Positions 10,906-21,536 of a DNA stretch of 58,454 nucleotides are shown here, in pieces. The notes under the pieces are model-generated. The model worked only from the letters and a program-made list of their open reading frames with translations. It was not told the origin of the DNA and ran no database searches. The position numbers and the translations under genes are program-made. Each line of letters opens with the position of its first letter. The stretch's first letter is position 1. This stretch comes from Asparagopsis taxiformis (Eukaryota > Rhodophyta > Florideophyceae > Bonnemaisoniales > Bonnemaisoniaceae): positions 1 through 58,454 of the forward strand of contig JALQPE010001050.1 in the NCBI GenBank assembly GCA_030407315.1, in the 5' to 3' direction.

Positions 10906-12827
10906 ATGCCTCGTAACCCTACAGCGGGACCCTCTAGTGAGGACATAGCGCCTGCCAGCGACTTATCCGATTCGGATCTGATCGCCGAAGAAGGCGTGGT
11001 GATTAACACCCTGCAAGACCGAGCCGACCGAATCTTCAACGAACGGTTGGAAGAATTCAAGGCTGAATTCAGCACCGTCGTCGAGAAGACTGTTCAAGAC
11101 CGCAGGGCGGAAATCGTAGACGCTACGGTCGAAACCGTCATGGAACTGGTCGAGCCAAAGCTGATGGCCGCCAGCCGAGAAGCCACCCAAGATCGGGACG
11201 CCGAGTTCCTAGCGGAAACCTGGAATCAGGTCAAAGCCGAATTCGCTAAACGCGTGTCCCTTTTGGAAACTCGTCTGGAGGAGCTTTCGATTCACGGCTT
11301 TAGTGCCAGTCCATTAGGACAACAGGAGTTTCCTGCTCGCCGCATCCGATCGGCTGACTTCCCTGACCCTACATCCGGTAGGGAGGAAGAAGAAGATCCC
11401 CGATTGGATCAAGTCGCGAAGCAACCCGACACCTGTCGGACCGTGTCGACGCCCTCGCCGAATCACTATCCCAAACAGGGAATATCTCTCGCACGAGACA
11501 GCACACTCGTGCCACCGGATCTATACCGGAAAATCCCTCGTGGGATGATGAAGAAGGACCTCTTGAGGAAGGCTTAGTGCCTTTGAAGGCCCGCGAACCC
11601 GCGTTCGACCTAGTGGTCTCCTATCGGTACTACCGACTCAAGAACAAGTCCCTAACGACTGATACCCAATGGGTAAATCAAGAAGCTTGTATAAGCTAAC
11701 GGAGAAGATCCGTAATTTCAACGCGTCATTCACGCCGTTCGATGGTACGGAACCCATCGATATCCTCCGGTTCCTCGCGGAATTTCAAGATGCATGTGAT
11801 TCATGCGGAGTCTCGGAAGGAGAAGCTACCAAGTTACTCAAGTATTTCCTGGAAGGAGAACCTCAACGGTTTATCGCCGCTGAGGCGCGAAAGCGCAAGC
11901 TTCTCAACCACCTGCACCAGCAGATCACTTGGCCTCAAGCCGTTAACGCCCTTCTGGCGCGCTACGCGACGGACAATGTCCTAGCGGACGCATATGACGC
12001 AGTAACGCGTATACGGCAAGGGCCGGATGAGGACGAAGCTGCATACGCGGACAGACTGCAGGACGCTGCACTCCTGTGTGCGAACGTCTTCTCGGAAAGA
12101 GACTTGGTCAACTATTACCTCAAGGGCCTACGCCCAGAGGTTAAACACACCGTCAAGGTGACTATAGGCCGCAGTGGCGGAGAAGATTTTCTTGCTGTCC
12201 GTAACCTTGCTAAAGGACTCGGGGACTCTCTACGAGCTTCGCTACCCGCAAACCGAAGGCTTACCCTACTCGGGAAATCGCGGAACGTAAACGCAAAGCG
12301 TTGCTCGCCACCGTACCCGGAGAACCGGCTGTGATACCGCGGACCCCGCCGCCGACCTTACCTTCCCCTACCGGGAACCCAATGGGCGCGCCAATGCAGG
12401 CCCCTACCCTAACGGGAGAACATCTTAAACTCGCTGAGAGTATGATCCCCGAAGGGGCTGTTACTTGGAGATGCTCTGGCTGTCGCCAACGGGGCATGTG
12501 TTGTACACTTGCCCTTACCTACCACCCTCAGTGGGAACTTACTTCGCCTTTGCGAACTACGCTTACCAGCAAGAACCGGAGCAGGTTATGCGCCGCCAAC
12601 AGCGCCAGTCCAATCGGTTCAACCGAAAAAGGGATTACCCTAAAGCCGTGCTCCAACGGTCAAACCCTCCAACACGCATGGTTGCGTTCGCCGATGACGA
12701 AAATCATCCCAAATTGGGCCCTCTGAGGCGAGACGTTTTAGAACGTAACGGATCTTCCGTAACGGCTCAAGACGTTGCCGACGCCTTGGAAACCTCCGAC
12801 GACTCCGACACGTCGTCGGAAAACTAA
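10906..12827 (+). pseudogene. Gypsy gag, several frame changes
   Basis: The ATG at 10906 opens a predicted coiled-coil N-terminal part. Reading then passes through at least four frame changes, near 11430, 11665, 12260 and 12495. The segment 11669-12334 looks like a Ty3 capsid domain (key residues FTPFDG, FLAEFQDACD, YLKGLRPEV). The last change falls inside a CCHC zinc knuckle: its first two Cys are read in one frame, and its His and last Cys in another (about 12470-12515). The C-terminal frame ends at 12825-12827. Gag would form the particle; as read here it cannot be made as one protein. The damage contrasts with an open pol and near-identical LTRs, so base-calling errors in a homopolymer-prone assembly remain possible. 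Confidence 0.7.
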
Positions 12828-13041
12828 TGACGGGGAGTGAGGTGTCGCACTCCCGTCAGGAGGTGGAGCGATTACGCTACTCGGTGGACATCTCACCACA
12901 ACCACCTCCGCAGGAAAAGGCTGCAACTCCCTCTAGGGACCAAAGTCTCTCCAGACACCAACCCCTTCGGGTTCCCCCACAGGGACTCGAACCTCAAGGC
13001 CGAAAGCCTCATGCCTGCTTAAGGCCGCCCATTACGTAGTA

Positions 13042-16000
13042 ATGGGTTCCATCGGACTCGATCCGTCAATTCTCACGCCCATGCGTATGGTGATGGACAC
13101 CGGGTCCGGACCATCGGTCATCCATGAAAGGAGCTTACCCCACAATTGGGAACAATTCCAAGTCCCTACGGGGAAAGTTCCGCAACTGGCCGATGCTAAC
13201 GGCAATCCTCTTCGGATAAAAGGCAAGATAATACTGTCCTTACAGTTAGGCCACAAGTCCTTTGAGGAAGAATTCTTCGTCGCGCCTAAGTTGGCCGTAC
13301 CCCTCATCTTGGGAACTGGGGCAATGAATACCCACGTAGACGCAATTAGGTGCCGGGCCCAACGAATTGATATTCACGACGGCGGGTCGATAGCTATCCT
13401 AGTGATGTCGCCTACGCGTAAAACATCCTCCACCCTTTCGTGCTACGTGGATGCCTCGCGACCCTCTAATGGGATTAACTTAGACCGCCAGCCTCATGGC
13501 ATTCGATTGTCACAAAGTGTGAATGTTCCTCCGCGGAGTCAAGTAACAACTACTGTTGTATGCGCCGGTGGCGGCTTGAGTATACTCTCTCCGAGAGATC
13601 GGATCCTTCACCGACATCGTGTCTCTATCCCGAATGGGGTTGCGGAAGTCATCCCGCGACAGGAATTCCTGACTATTTTAACTAACTTCGGTACATCCGA
13701 CAAGTACCTCCCTAAAGGGACCATTATAGGCTATGCCCTCCGGGCACCCGAACGGCCAATGCGCCCCATGGCTCTCAGCCGTTCTACCCCTTCCTCCCAA
13801 GAGGCCTCCACTATGGTGACTACTCTCCATCAGGAGCAAGAGGCCGAGGCCACCCAACCATCAAGCTGGAAGCAAGAAGTCTCTCTGGACCACCTCGGTC
13901 AAATCCCGTTGAGGGAACGCATCCTTAGCATGCTATCTCGACACGAGTCTATGTGGGATGGATCCCTAGGGGACATCCGCGCTACGGAACACCGAATCGA
14001 CATAGTCGAAGGGAGCAAGCCTAGACGGCAACAACCCTACCGGATGGGACCCGCTCGCCGAGAGATTGCCCGTAAGGAAATAACCAGCATGCTGGAAAAA
14101 GGAGTGATCGAACCGTCGACCTCCGAATGGGCTAGCCCGGTGGTTCTTGTCCCGAAGAAGGATGGTAAATTACGCTTTTGCGTCGACTACAGGGGTCTTA
14201 ACGACATAACTGTCAATGATGTGTACCCCCTTCCACGAATGGATGATTGTATTGACTCCCTCGGAGATGCTCAAGTATTCACCACATTGGATTGTAATTC
14301 TGGCTATTGGCAGATCCCTGTTGCACAGGACGACCGTGACAAAACGGCATTCACCTCCCACCTGGGGACCTATCGCTTCAAGCGTTTGCCTTTTGGCTTA
14401 AAGAATGCTCCGGCAACGTTTCAGCGTGCCATCGACATTATCCTTAGCAGCGTTCGCTGGCAGACCTGTCTGATCTACTTAGACGATGTGATCGTATTCT
14501 CTCGGGACGAGGCTGAACATCTCCACCATGTGGACCAAGTACTCTCCCTCCTACGGGAAGCAGGTGTCACCCTGAAGTTGACAAAGTGCCACTTCTTCGA
14601 AAAGAAGGTTGATTACCTAGGACATGTCGTGATGCCAGGAAAGCTAGCTGTTGCACAGAACGCCACGTCGGCCATCGCTGACGCGATCTTTCCGCAAACG
14701 CCTACGCAAATGCGATCCTTCCTCGGAAGCTGTGGCGTCTTTCGACGGTTCATCAAAGGGTATGCCGCAATTGCGCACCCTCTGAACGAAATGCTGACCA
14801 AAGACAGCCTCCCTAAATTCGGGAAAGAACCTCCTACCGAGGACCAACGCCGCGCGTTCAACGCTCTCAAGGAGGTCATGACCAAGCCGCCGATACTGGC
14901 TCTACCCAAGTTGGGTCAACCCTACACCGTAGACACGGACGCTTCCGCATACCAAATAGGATGCGCTCTGCTTCAGCAGCAAGGGGGGGAGAACGATCTC
15001 AAGCCAATTGGCTATTGGTCGCGGACCTTGACTAAACCTGAAAGAGGTTACTCCCCTACGGAGCGTGAATGTCTAGCCGTCGTATGGGCTGTCACTATCC
15101 TACGTCCATACTTGGAGCAAACAAAGTTTGTAGTCCGGACAGACCATAACGCGCTGCGTTGGCTCATGAATATCAACGACCCTTCAGGGAGACTCTGCCG
15201 GTGGCGCCTCCGACTTGCGGAATTTGACTATCAGATAGTCTACCGGCCCGGTAGGGTTCACCAACTACCAGACGCCCTTTCGCGTGTTGAAACTAACGGC
15301 GAGACGCCCGTTACTATTGACGATGAAATACCAACTCTGTTGGCCACGCACGCACCGCAAGGTGAAACATCCTTGGATGATGATACTGATGTTTGGTTCT
15401 ACGACCTTTCTCTAGCAAGAGATCACGCCAAGGAGGCGCCTAATCGCAACGGTATACCCGTCTTAACAACTCATCCGCAAACGGAAAACTACTACCCGAT
15501 AACTCTCCAAGAGTGGCTCGAAGAGCAAAGAACGGACGACTTCTGCCAACAGGCCCTGGCCTCGCAGAAGTCTGACTCTCTCTTCTTCGAAGATGAAGAC
15601 GGTGTCCTTTGTAGGAAGTCCAGACTGGATGGGTCATCCCAAATCGTAGTACCTAAAGCCTTACGGCAACGTCTATTGACGATGTGCCACCACGGCATAT
15701 TAGCAGGACATCCTGGTCAGAATCGCATGTACGACACGATGCGCCTATCTTACTACTGGCCTGCAATGGCCGCGGACATAACCGGAACGGTTGAACGCTG
15801 TTCAGCGTGTGCGAGAAACCGATTACGGTTGCGCAAACATGCGAGTACCCTCCAGCTGTTCCCAGCTACCACGCCATTGGATGACGTTGCAATTGACCTC
15901 CTCGGTCCTCTACCTCGTACCAAGAAAGGTAACGTGCACCTACTGGTGATTTCATGTCGCTTTACCAAGCTAACCCAGGTGGTTCCGCTGCGAAGCATTA

Positions 16001-17841
16001 CGCCTTACCATGTGGCAGTAGCCTTTTGTACACATTGGGTGTTTAAGTATGGCCCTCCACGGACATTACTATCCGATAACGGTCCGCAATTTGCGTCGAA
16101 GTTCTTCCAGGCCGTCTGCCTCCAGTTAGGAACGAAGAACGTCTTCACGACGGCTTACCATCCCCAGACAAATGGGCAAGTCGAACGGTATAACCGTACT
16201 CTATTGAGCATGCTACGTAATTACGTTAATGATAACCAGGACGACTGGGATGTCTACGCATCAGCGTTAACCTATGCGTACAACACGCACGTGCATCGCA
16301 CAACGGGAACTACACCCTTCGACCTCATCCTAAGCCGACCTCCACCGCCATATGCGACACACCATTCGGTGAAAAGGAGGGAAACGCCAGACGCGTTCAC
16401 GAAGCAAGACTTCTTACGCCGTATTACGGATACCATTGATATGGCAGGTAAACGCCTTCACAGCGCGCAAGCACGCTACAAGCGTAACTTCGACCGATCA
16501 ATCCGGAAGTCTAGACGACTCATCACTACTGATGATTACGTTTATCTGGATAACCCAGAAGTCCGTGAACGGAACAAGCTAACCCCAATAGCTCAAGGCC
16601 CCTATAGGGTTATCCGGGCAGGAAGGCAAACAGTTTACATCGACCGAGAGGGTATCACCGAAAAGGTTAGCCTCGACAGAGTTGCACTCGCCCCCCGGCC
16701 GAACGAACAACCATCCCCAAGGACACAACCTTCCGCTAGCGCGCCACAAACACCACCATTAGGTATTAACGCACCATCGTCAAACACGAAGTACCACCAA
16801 CCACCGAGCGACGGTCAACAATACGCACAAAGCGAATCACCTCCACTAAGTCCTACTCAGGAACTACCCACCACGGGTCATCCACCGCTTTCGCAGCAAC
16901 CTACAACTAGGATAACACCCGAAGGTAGTGGTTTGGGACAAACCACCCTTCCGGAGGGGGCCCCCGACGCTGTGCGCGTAAGCAAAAATTTTGCAACTCC
17001 CTCTCGGGATCGACCTTGTAGTCTTTCACCCTTCGGTAACTCACCCACAATTGGGAACGACGCACACGACCCAAGTCGTTCACCCACCCAGCCGGTAACT
17101 ACCAACCGCAATCGCACACAATTGCGAAGAAGTCAACAAAGACGCCACGACAACTCTGCCAATGCAGACCAAGACCAATACGTCAACCCTGGCAGGGATC
17201 TCCCGTCGCACAAGCGAGCAACTCGCCAAAGTATGGCAGGCAATGACGCCACAGACTCAGCCCCAAGGCATTTGACCAACGCAAACGCGACCAGGCGACG
17301 CTCAATCAAAGCACGCGTACAAACGCCGACTTCCCCTCAACGGGACGCGAACCCTCCATCGGGAGCCGAACTTCGCATAGCGAACCAAGCAAGTCAAGCA
17401 CCCGCCCATTTGGCAAAACCCAAACCGGGTCGACACACTCGCTCAAGTGCGAAGAAGATAGCCACGGCAAACCCCGTAGGGTCTTCGGAAGCCACCCCCA
17501 ATGGGGAACAAGAGAAAGCGCCGCAGGGCACGCAACCGAACTCGGAACGAGTAGCTCTTCCTGAAGGGACGAAGGAAACCCCAGAGGGAAGTAGCGACGC
17601 CGAACGCGCAACCTCAGAGGAGGAATATCCCATCGATGATCTCATCGATTACGTCACTGACGACGATGGGGAACAATGGTTCCTTGTGAAATGGTATGGC
17701 TACCGCAAGCCAACATGGACGCAACGTGCAAACGTTCCCCCCGAATGGGCATCACGGTATTTCCGTCGAACGCAACACCGCAAAGGTGACAAGCCATCGC
17801 GCAGAGCGCGCACGCGCAAACCCAAGGGAGGGAAGAAGTAG
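13042..17841 (+). CDS. Gypsy pol: protease, RT, RNase H, integrase, chromodomain
   Basis: A single open frame of 1599 codons. Retropepsin has DTGSG at residues 19-23. RT spans about 330-520 with YLDD at 479-482 and the VDYRGLND and PFGLKNAP signatures. RNase H has DTDASAYQ near 630. Integrase has an HHCC zinc module (about 883-930) and a DDE core: Asp in IDLLGP (about 952), Asp in LLSDNGPQF (about 1011), Glu in GQVERYNR (about 1048). A Pro/Ser/Thr-rich linker of roughly 300 residues follows (about 1215-1520), then a chromodomain (about 1527-1577; key residues YPIDDLIDY and WFLVKWYGY). Chromodomains of chromoviruses guide integration to marked chromatin. The start ATG was chosen as the first Met before the protease; the true start may be by frameshift from gag. 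All catalytic motifs are intact. Confidence 0.92.
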   Translation: MGSIGLDPSILTPMRMVMDTGSGPSVIHERSLPHNWEQFQVPTGKVPQLADANGNPLRIKGKIILSLQLGHKSFEEEFFVAPKLAVPLILGTGAMNTHVDAIRCRAQRIDIHDGGSIAILVMSPTRKTSSTLSCYVDASRPSNGINLDRQPHGIRLSQSVNVPPRSQVTTTVVCAGGGLSILSPRDRILHRHRVSIPNGVAEVIPRQEFLTILTNFGTSDKYLPKGTIIGYALRAPERPMRPMALSRSTPSSQEASTMVTTLHQEQEAEATQPSSWKQEVSLDHLGQIPLRERILSMLSRHESMWDGSLGDIRATEHRIDIVEGSKPRRQQPYRMGPARREIARKEITSMLEKGVIEPSTSEWASPVVLVPKKDGKLRFCVDYRGLNDITVNDVYPLPRMDDCIDSLGDAQVFTTLDCNSGYWQIPVAQDDRDKTAFTSHLGTYRFKRLPFGLKNAPATFQRAIDIILSSVRWQTCLIYLDDVIVFSRDEAEHLHHVDQVLSLLREAGVTLKLTKCHFFEKKVDYLGHVVMPGKLAVAQNATSAIADAIFPQTPTQMRSFLGSCGVFRRFIKGYAAIAHPLNEMLTKDSLPKFGKEPPTEDQRRAFNALKEVMTKPPILALPKLGQPYTVDTDASAYQIGCALLQQQGGENDLKPIGYWSRTLTKPERGYSPTERECLAVVWAVTILRPYLEQTKFVVRTDHNALRWLMNINDPSGRLCRWRLRLAEFDYQIVYRPGRVHQLPDALSRVETNGETPVTIDDEIPTLLATHAPQGETSLDDDTDVWFYDLSLARDHAKEAPNRNGIPVLTTHPQTENYYPITLQEWLEEQRTDDFCQQALASQKSDSLFFEDEDGVLCRKSRLDGSSQIVVPKALRQRLLTMCHHGILAGHPGQNRMYDTMRLSYYWPAMAADITGTVERCSACARNRLRLRKHASTLQLFPATTPLDDVAIDLLGPLPRTKKGNVHLLVISCRFTKLTQVVPLRSITPYHVAVAFCTHWVFKYGPPRTLLSDNGPQFASKFFQAVCLQLGTKNVFTTAYHPQTNGQVERYNRTLLSMLRNYVNDNQDDWDVYASALTYAYNTHVHRTTGTTPFDLILSRPPPPYATHHSVKRRETPDAFTKQDFLRRITDTIDMAGKRLHSAQARYKRNFDRSIRKSRRLITTDDYVYLDNPEVRERNKLTPIAQGPYRVIRAGRQTVYIDREGITEKVSLDRVALAPRPNEQPSPRTQPSASAPQTPPLGINAPSSNTKYHQPPSDGQQYAQSESPPLSPTQELPTTGHPPLSQQPTTRITPEGSGLGQTTLPEGAPDAVRVSKNFATPSRDRPCSLSPFGNSPTIGNDAHDPSRSPTQPVTTNRNRTQLRRSQQRRHDNSANADQDQYVNPGRDLPSHKRATRQSMAGNDATDSAPRHLTNANATRRRSIKARVQTPTSPQRDANPPSGAELRIANQASQAPAHLAKPKPGRHTRSSAKKIATANPVGSSEATPNGEQEKAPQGTQPNSERVALPEGTKETPEGSSDAERATSEEEYPIDDLIDYVTDDDGEQWFLVKWYGYRKPTWTQRANVPPEWASRYFRRTQHRKGDKPSRRARTRKPKGGKK

Positions 17842-18483
17842 AATAACCCCGCAGGGACGAGAACCTAACAAGGAATCCACCAGGTGGAGTTACCGAGCCT
17901 CCGAAGGTTAAGCCGAAAAGGGCGCACTATTTCACCGCTGGCCGGAAGCCAAAAATGGCAATTTTTTGATCAGCCGATACCGGCCAGAAATTCAAAAATT
18001 TTATTTGGCCGGCGGCGGCCAAAAATTGCCGAGAGGCCGAAGGCCAGAAATTCTAAAATTTTGATTTTTCAGCCGCGACGGCGGCGGTAGCACAGTTGTG
18101 CGTTGATCAAATCAAGTGCAATGCACTCCTTGGATCAATAGTATCGCTGGCATCAGATCTCGTATGCAACGCCGCCGGCGTCGAACCAAGGACCAGGTGG
18201 ACCATTCCGAACCCATCTGGACCACTTATAGGGTCCAACTGGACCACTTCTGGACCATGTGGACCTCAGTTTGGACCAGTCGGACCATGTATTGGACCAG
18301 TCGGACCAATTTGCTATTTATCTCTAGTACGCACAAGTATCCAGGTTCTGGCCTTCGAACGTTGTTTGGACATTTCCCAAGGCGGAAACAGGATCAGCTT
18401 ACCGGCTGCAGCCCACATTGGGTACGCATCAGCGTTGTAAAGGTACATTCCCTAACAGCAAACGCTGATGACCATCAAACCGA
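17842..18483. other. Gypsy non-coding segment between convergent pol and antisense ORF
   Basis: No gene seen. Segment 17930-18110 repeats GGCCGG/GGCCAAAAATT-type blocks separated by A/T-rich AAATTTT runs. Segment 18190-18310 holds about ten spaced copies of TGGACC(A). Pol ends at its left edge and the antisense ORF at its right edge, so it would carry the 3' ends of both transcripts. Confidence 0.6.
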
Positions 18484-20475
18484 CTACGGCACTACCACAA
18501 ATTCGTACCACGTACGGTTCAACATATTCAAGAGTTCCTCTTCCAGGATTGGCACGAAGCCTCGCGTCTCGGCGGTACGAGCCAACTCGATCCCTATAAG
18601 GATATCCCTCTCCAACTCGAGGTACGACCGGAGTCTATTCAACCGCCATGCGGGCGCATCGCGAAGAGCGGAATTGTGGAAGTACACCAACGACGGAGGG
18701 TCGGCGATAGGCAAGCACATCGGCGGAGCCAACTGCCCTTCCCAAATGGGATCATCCCACAACGGGTCTAACGCTTCCCTCGATACCCTCATGGGTCTAG
18801 TGACCGGCTCAACGGAGCTACCATTACGGTGCGCGAATACGCGATAGTCATTCGCCGTCACTTGACGCCCCATCATTCGGGAAGTCACCCTAGCGTGAAG
18901 TCGCATATGATGCTCATAGGTACCCGTATCGGGACGAGGGGGATACGCAAACCAGCGAGACCGAATCATCGGCATGTCCTCTACGGTACCTTGGTGCGAT
19001 TCCTCTTGGAACAAGCGACGATTCATACGTTCGACGTAAAGCGCATCTCCGGGATGGAGCAGGAAAGTCCTGTCGCTGCATAGCGTATGGGGGACACGGA
19101 AGTGACGCATAGGGCGACTCGAAGGGAGACGGGCGTAAGCCGACCAACACTCGTTTTGAACCTGATGGTTTTGACCCCGGAGGGAGCTCATGAGGAGCAT
19201 ATCGCGACGTAACTCGCTTCTCGGGCGATCCGTGAAGTCCCTACGAGGGAGCCGCGCAAACGGGTAGTGTTCCCAAGGAGCGGCGAGCTCACGCCTGAAA
19301 GGCAAGGCTTGCGAGTCGAATACCACCAGCTCATCAGCATTTGCTGGGTAGAATTCTCCCATGAAGCGCCAATTGGCAGTCGGCTTAGGTGCCCGAGGGG
19401 GAGTGTCGTGAGACGGAGCAGCTGGTGCTGAGGCAGACGCAACCGCGTAAGGGTCAACTAGGGCGGTGCCCGACGGTCTTACGCCTACAGAGGCATCGGC
19501 GGCAGCCGCACCAGACCCACTTCGGGTAACTCTGCCAGTAGAGGCATATGGGTCTAGGACCTTCTCTACAGCTTGAGCATTAGCCTTCTCGGCTGCAGCC
19601 TTCTCTGCTTCTGCCCGAGCAGCCTCGCGGCGCAACTCTTCTTCTCTACGCTTTCGAGCGTCCGCCAGAATTTGCTGGTTGCGGCGACCATAGTCCTCAT
19701 AGGGATTCGCTGACGCGTCATGACCAGAAGAGGTACGAGCCGCCGGGGCGGAAGGACGAGAAGTAATCGGACGCGAACTTGGCGAAGGCCTGACATTCGG
19801 CTGCCTTGTTGGCCTGGGCGTAGCGCCTCCCTCGGCGACGACTTCTATCACCTCCTCGGTGTCGGCCGGCATGGCTCCCCTTGGGGACGGGCCGGCGGCC
19901 TTCGATGATGCACCTTCGCGTGACGGCGGATTAACCGATGACGGTTTGACACTTGCCACTGGGGTGGAAGGCTTCGGGGAAGCAGGCGATTCAGCCGGAA
20001 CAGAGTCGCGCTCTTGTGCGCTTGCCCTGGTAGGGGGGACCGTTTCTTCGGAACGTGCTTGCGCACTCGCAACCTTGCCAGCAGGCGACGCTGGATCAGC
20101 GGTGCCTTTGGCGGCAGTCGAACGCGTTCGCGTTTGCGATTGAGCCGCGGTGGCTGACGGCACGCGTGGCGCTGAAGTCGACGAAGACTTAGCCGGTGTA
20201 GGCGGAACCCCGGTGCGGGAGGAGGAAGCCTGGTGGCGAGTCGTGGGACGGCGAACGCTGGAGCGTGTGGTAGGACGGTTGGGCGAACCCATATTGTCTC
20301 CTTCCTCTTCAGAGGATTCGAATTGTATCGGAGCTCGAGGGGACATCCTGGAAGCCAGTAGAGGTGGTGACGGACGTTGATAAAAACCCTGAAGCGGGAC
20401 GAATGAGCGGCCTATTGGCTTAAGTCTCCGGGAGGGAGCTGCGTTATTCAACCCAGGAAGGGGATCGCGAGGCAA
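18484..20475 (-). CDS. Antisense accessory ORF of the gypsy element, 663 codons, unknown function
   Basis: The frame is fully open on the strand opposite gag and pol, between pol and the 3' LTR. Residues 1-250 are low complexity, rich in Ala, Ser, Pro, Thr and Arg. Residues about 265-312 are Ala/Glu/Arg/Lys-rich and should form a coiled coil. Residues about 370-663 look globular, with many Trp, Tyr, Arg and Pro and frequent charged residues, and no motif I recognise. The upstream region (20476-20845) is short and next to the 3' LTR. Antisense extra ORFs in this place are known for some plant gypsy elements, with unproven roles; similarity of this one to them is not established. An open frame of this length in a young element argues for selection. 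It is not env-like: no signal peptide or membrane span is visible. Confidence 0.7.
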   Translation of the reverse strand: MPRDPLPGLNNAAPSRRLKPIGRSFVPLQGFYQRPSPPLLASRMSPRAPIQFESSEEEGDNMGSPNRPTTRSSVRRPTTRHQASSSRTGVPPTPAKSSSTSAPRVPSATAAQSQTRTRSTAAKGTADPASPAGKVASAQARSEETVPPTRASAQERDSVPAESPASPKPSTPVASVKPSSVNPPSREGASSKAAGPSPRGAMPADTEEVIEVVAEGGATPRPTRQPNVRPSPSSRPITSRPSAPAARTSSGHDASANPYEDYGRRNQQILADARKRREEELRREAARAEAEKAAAEKANAQAVEKVLDPYASTGRVTRSGSGAAAADASVGVRPSGTALVDPYAVASASAPAAPSHDTPPRAPKPTANWRFMGEFYPANADELVVFDSQALPFRRELAAPWEHYPFARLPRRDFTDRPRSELRRDMLLMSSLRGQNHQVQNECWSAYARLPSSRPMRHFRVPHTLCSDRTFLLHPGDALYVERMNRRLFQEESHQGTVEDMPMIRSRWFAYPPRPDTGTYEHHMRLHARVTSRMMGRQVTANDYRVFAHRNGSSVEPVTRPMRVSREALDPLWDDPIWEGQLAPPMCLPIADPPSLVYFHNSALRDAPAWRLNRLRSYLELERDILIGIELARTAETRGFVPILEEELLNMLNRTWYEFVVVP

Positions 20476-20845
20476 TGGGCCGAATCGGCAAATGCAAGCC
20501 TCGAATTGGCACCACTCGTGCGATCGCGCGGCTAATTATTTAGCAGATGGACGCAAAAACCCTTTGAGGGATAATGGAAAGGACGCGAATGCGTGGACGC
20601 AGTTGGGCACCGAAAGGGTGAATACGCTGGGTTGCGTTAGGATGAGGATGAACCTGAAACAGGTATGAATTCCAATAGGAAACGGTCGGGAGGAACTCGG
20701 GAAGAGTCGGATGGACAACACATTTAGTGTGCACGCGCCGCGCGCGGGAAAATTTTGAATTGCACAATGCAACGGCCACAGCCAAAAATTGTAATTTTAT
20801 TTGATCAAATTTTGTCGGGACGACAAATCTCTCAGGAGGGGGCCG
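20476..20845. other. Gypsy segment between antisense ORF start and 3' LTR
   Basis: No gene. It would hold the promoter of the antisense ORF. A purine-rich AGGAGGGGG (20834-20842) next to the LTR is the likely polypurine tract for plus-strand synthesis. Confidence 0.6.
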
Positions 20846-21531
20846 TGTCGTACCGCCTGGCGGTCCTCGCTGATCGAGCCGTGTCGCTTCCCTATTGGGT
20901 ACCCACTTACGGGATGTGCCAATCAGAAGGCACCAGCCAACTGGCGTGTTTCCTATACTTAGGACCAGCTATGGCTGACAAATAACCCCACCCGGGCCTA
21001 TCGGCCCCGGCCAAGACCCCACAAGGGGGCAAATTTTAACTTAGGCTGATCAGCCATACATTACAATGTAAGCCTATTGGCAATGACCTCGCGGGTAGGC
21101 GAGCGCCAGTAATTGGGTTCTGATTGGTCACTAACTGGATATTTATTCCTAACCACTAACCCTAGCTTACAGTAGACTTAGTATAAAACGGCCACTGGAA
21201 TAGCCAGTAGGCACGGTTTCTAGAGTAACGTAAACTCAAGTGGAATTACGACCCACTGGAACAGTGTTCGCATACCTATTGTTCAACCCCTCTCCGGGAA
21301 AACCTTAGGGTTAGCCAACAGCTCGACGGATTACGTCATCTTGCTCCATTAATACGCCTCTCGCGTGAGCACCCCTTTGTCACACAACCCCCTCCGGGTA
21401 ACGACACCTTCTCTCTCACGAGACTACCCGCTGGGTACCTATAAGGTTCATCTGCTCTACCACTTCCTCTACCGAGGCTCGGGACACCTGTCGGGTGGTT
21501 TGCCGCTCTAGCGGATTTTCTACCTGCTACA
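20846..21531 (+). repeat. Gypsy 3' LTR
   Basis: 686 bp copy of 10143-10828, one base different by eye (21116). Confidence 0.93.
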
Positions 21532-21536
21532 TATGT

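Larger units (their letters stand above)
10143..21531 (+). mobile_element. Ty3/gypsy chromovirus, 11.4 kb, with an extra antisense ORF
   Basis: LTRs of exactly 686 bp each (10143-10828 and 20846-21531) begin TGTCGTACC and end CTGCTACA. The flanking duplication is TATGT (10138-10142 and 21532-21536). By eye the LTRs differ at one base (10413 A, 21116 G), so this is the youngest insertion of the left block. Contents: gag on plus in pieces, pol on plus as one frame, and a long ORF on the minus strand before the 3' LTR. The INT-RT order and the C-terminal chromodomain place it among chromoviruses. Confidence 0.95.

Noticed and set aside
17306..17645. Minus-strand frames opposite the pol linker
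   Set aside because: Shadow frames of the Pro/Ser-rich linker; unlike the 18484-20475 ORF they lie inside pol coding sequence.
18484..20475. Antisense ORF as an env gene
   Set aside because: No signal peptide, membrane span or glycoprotein-like Cys pattern, and it is on the wrong strand.
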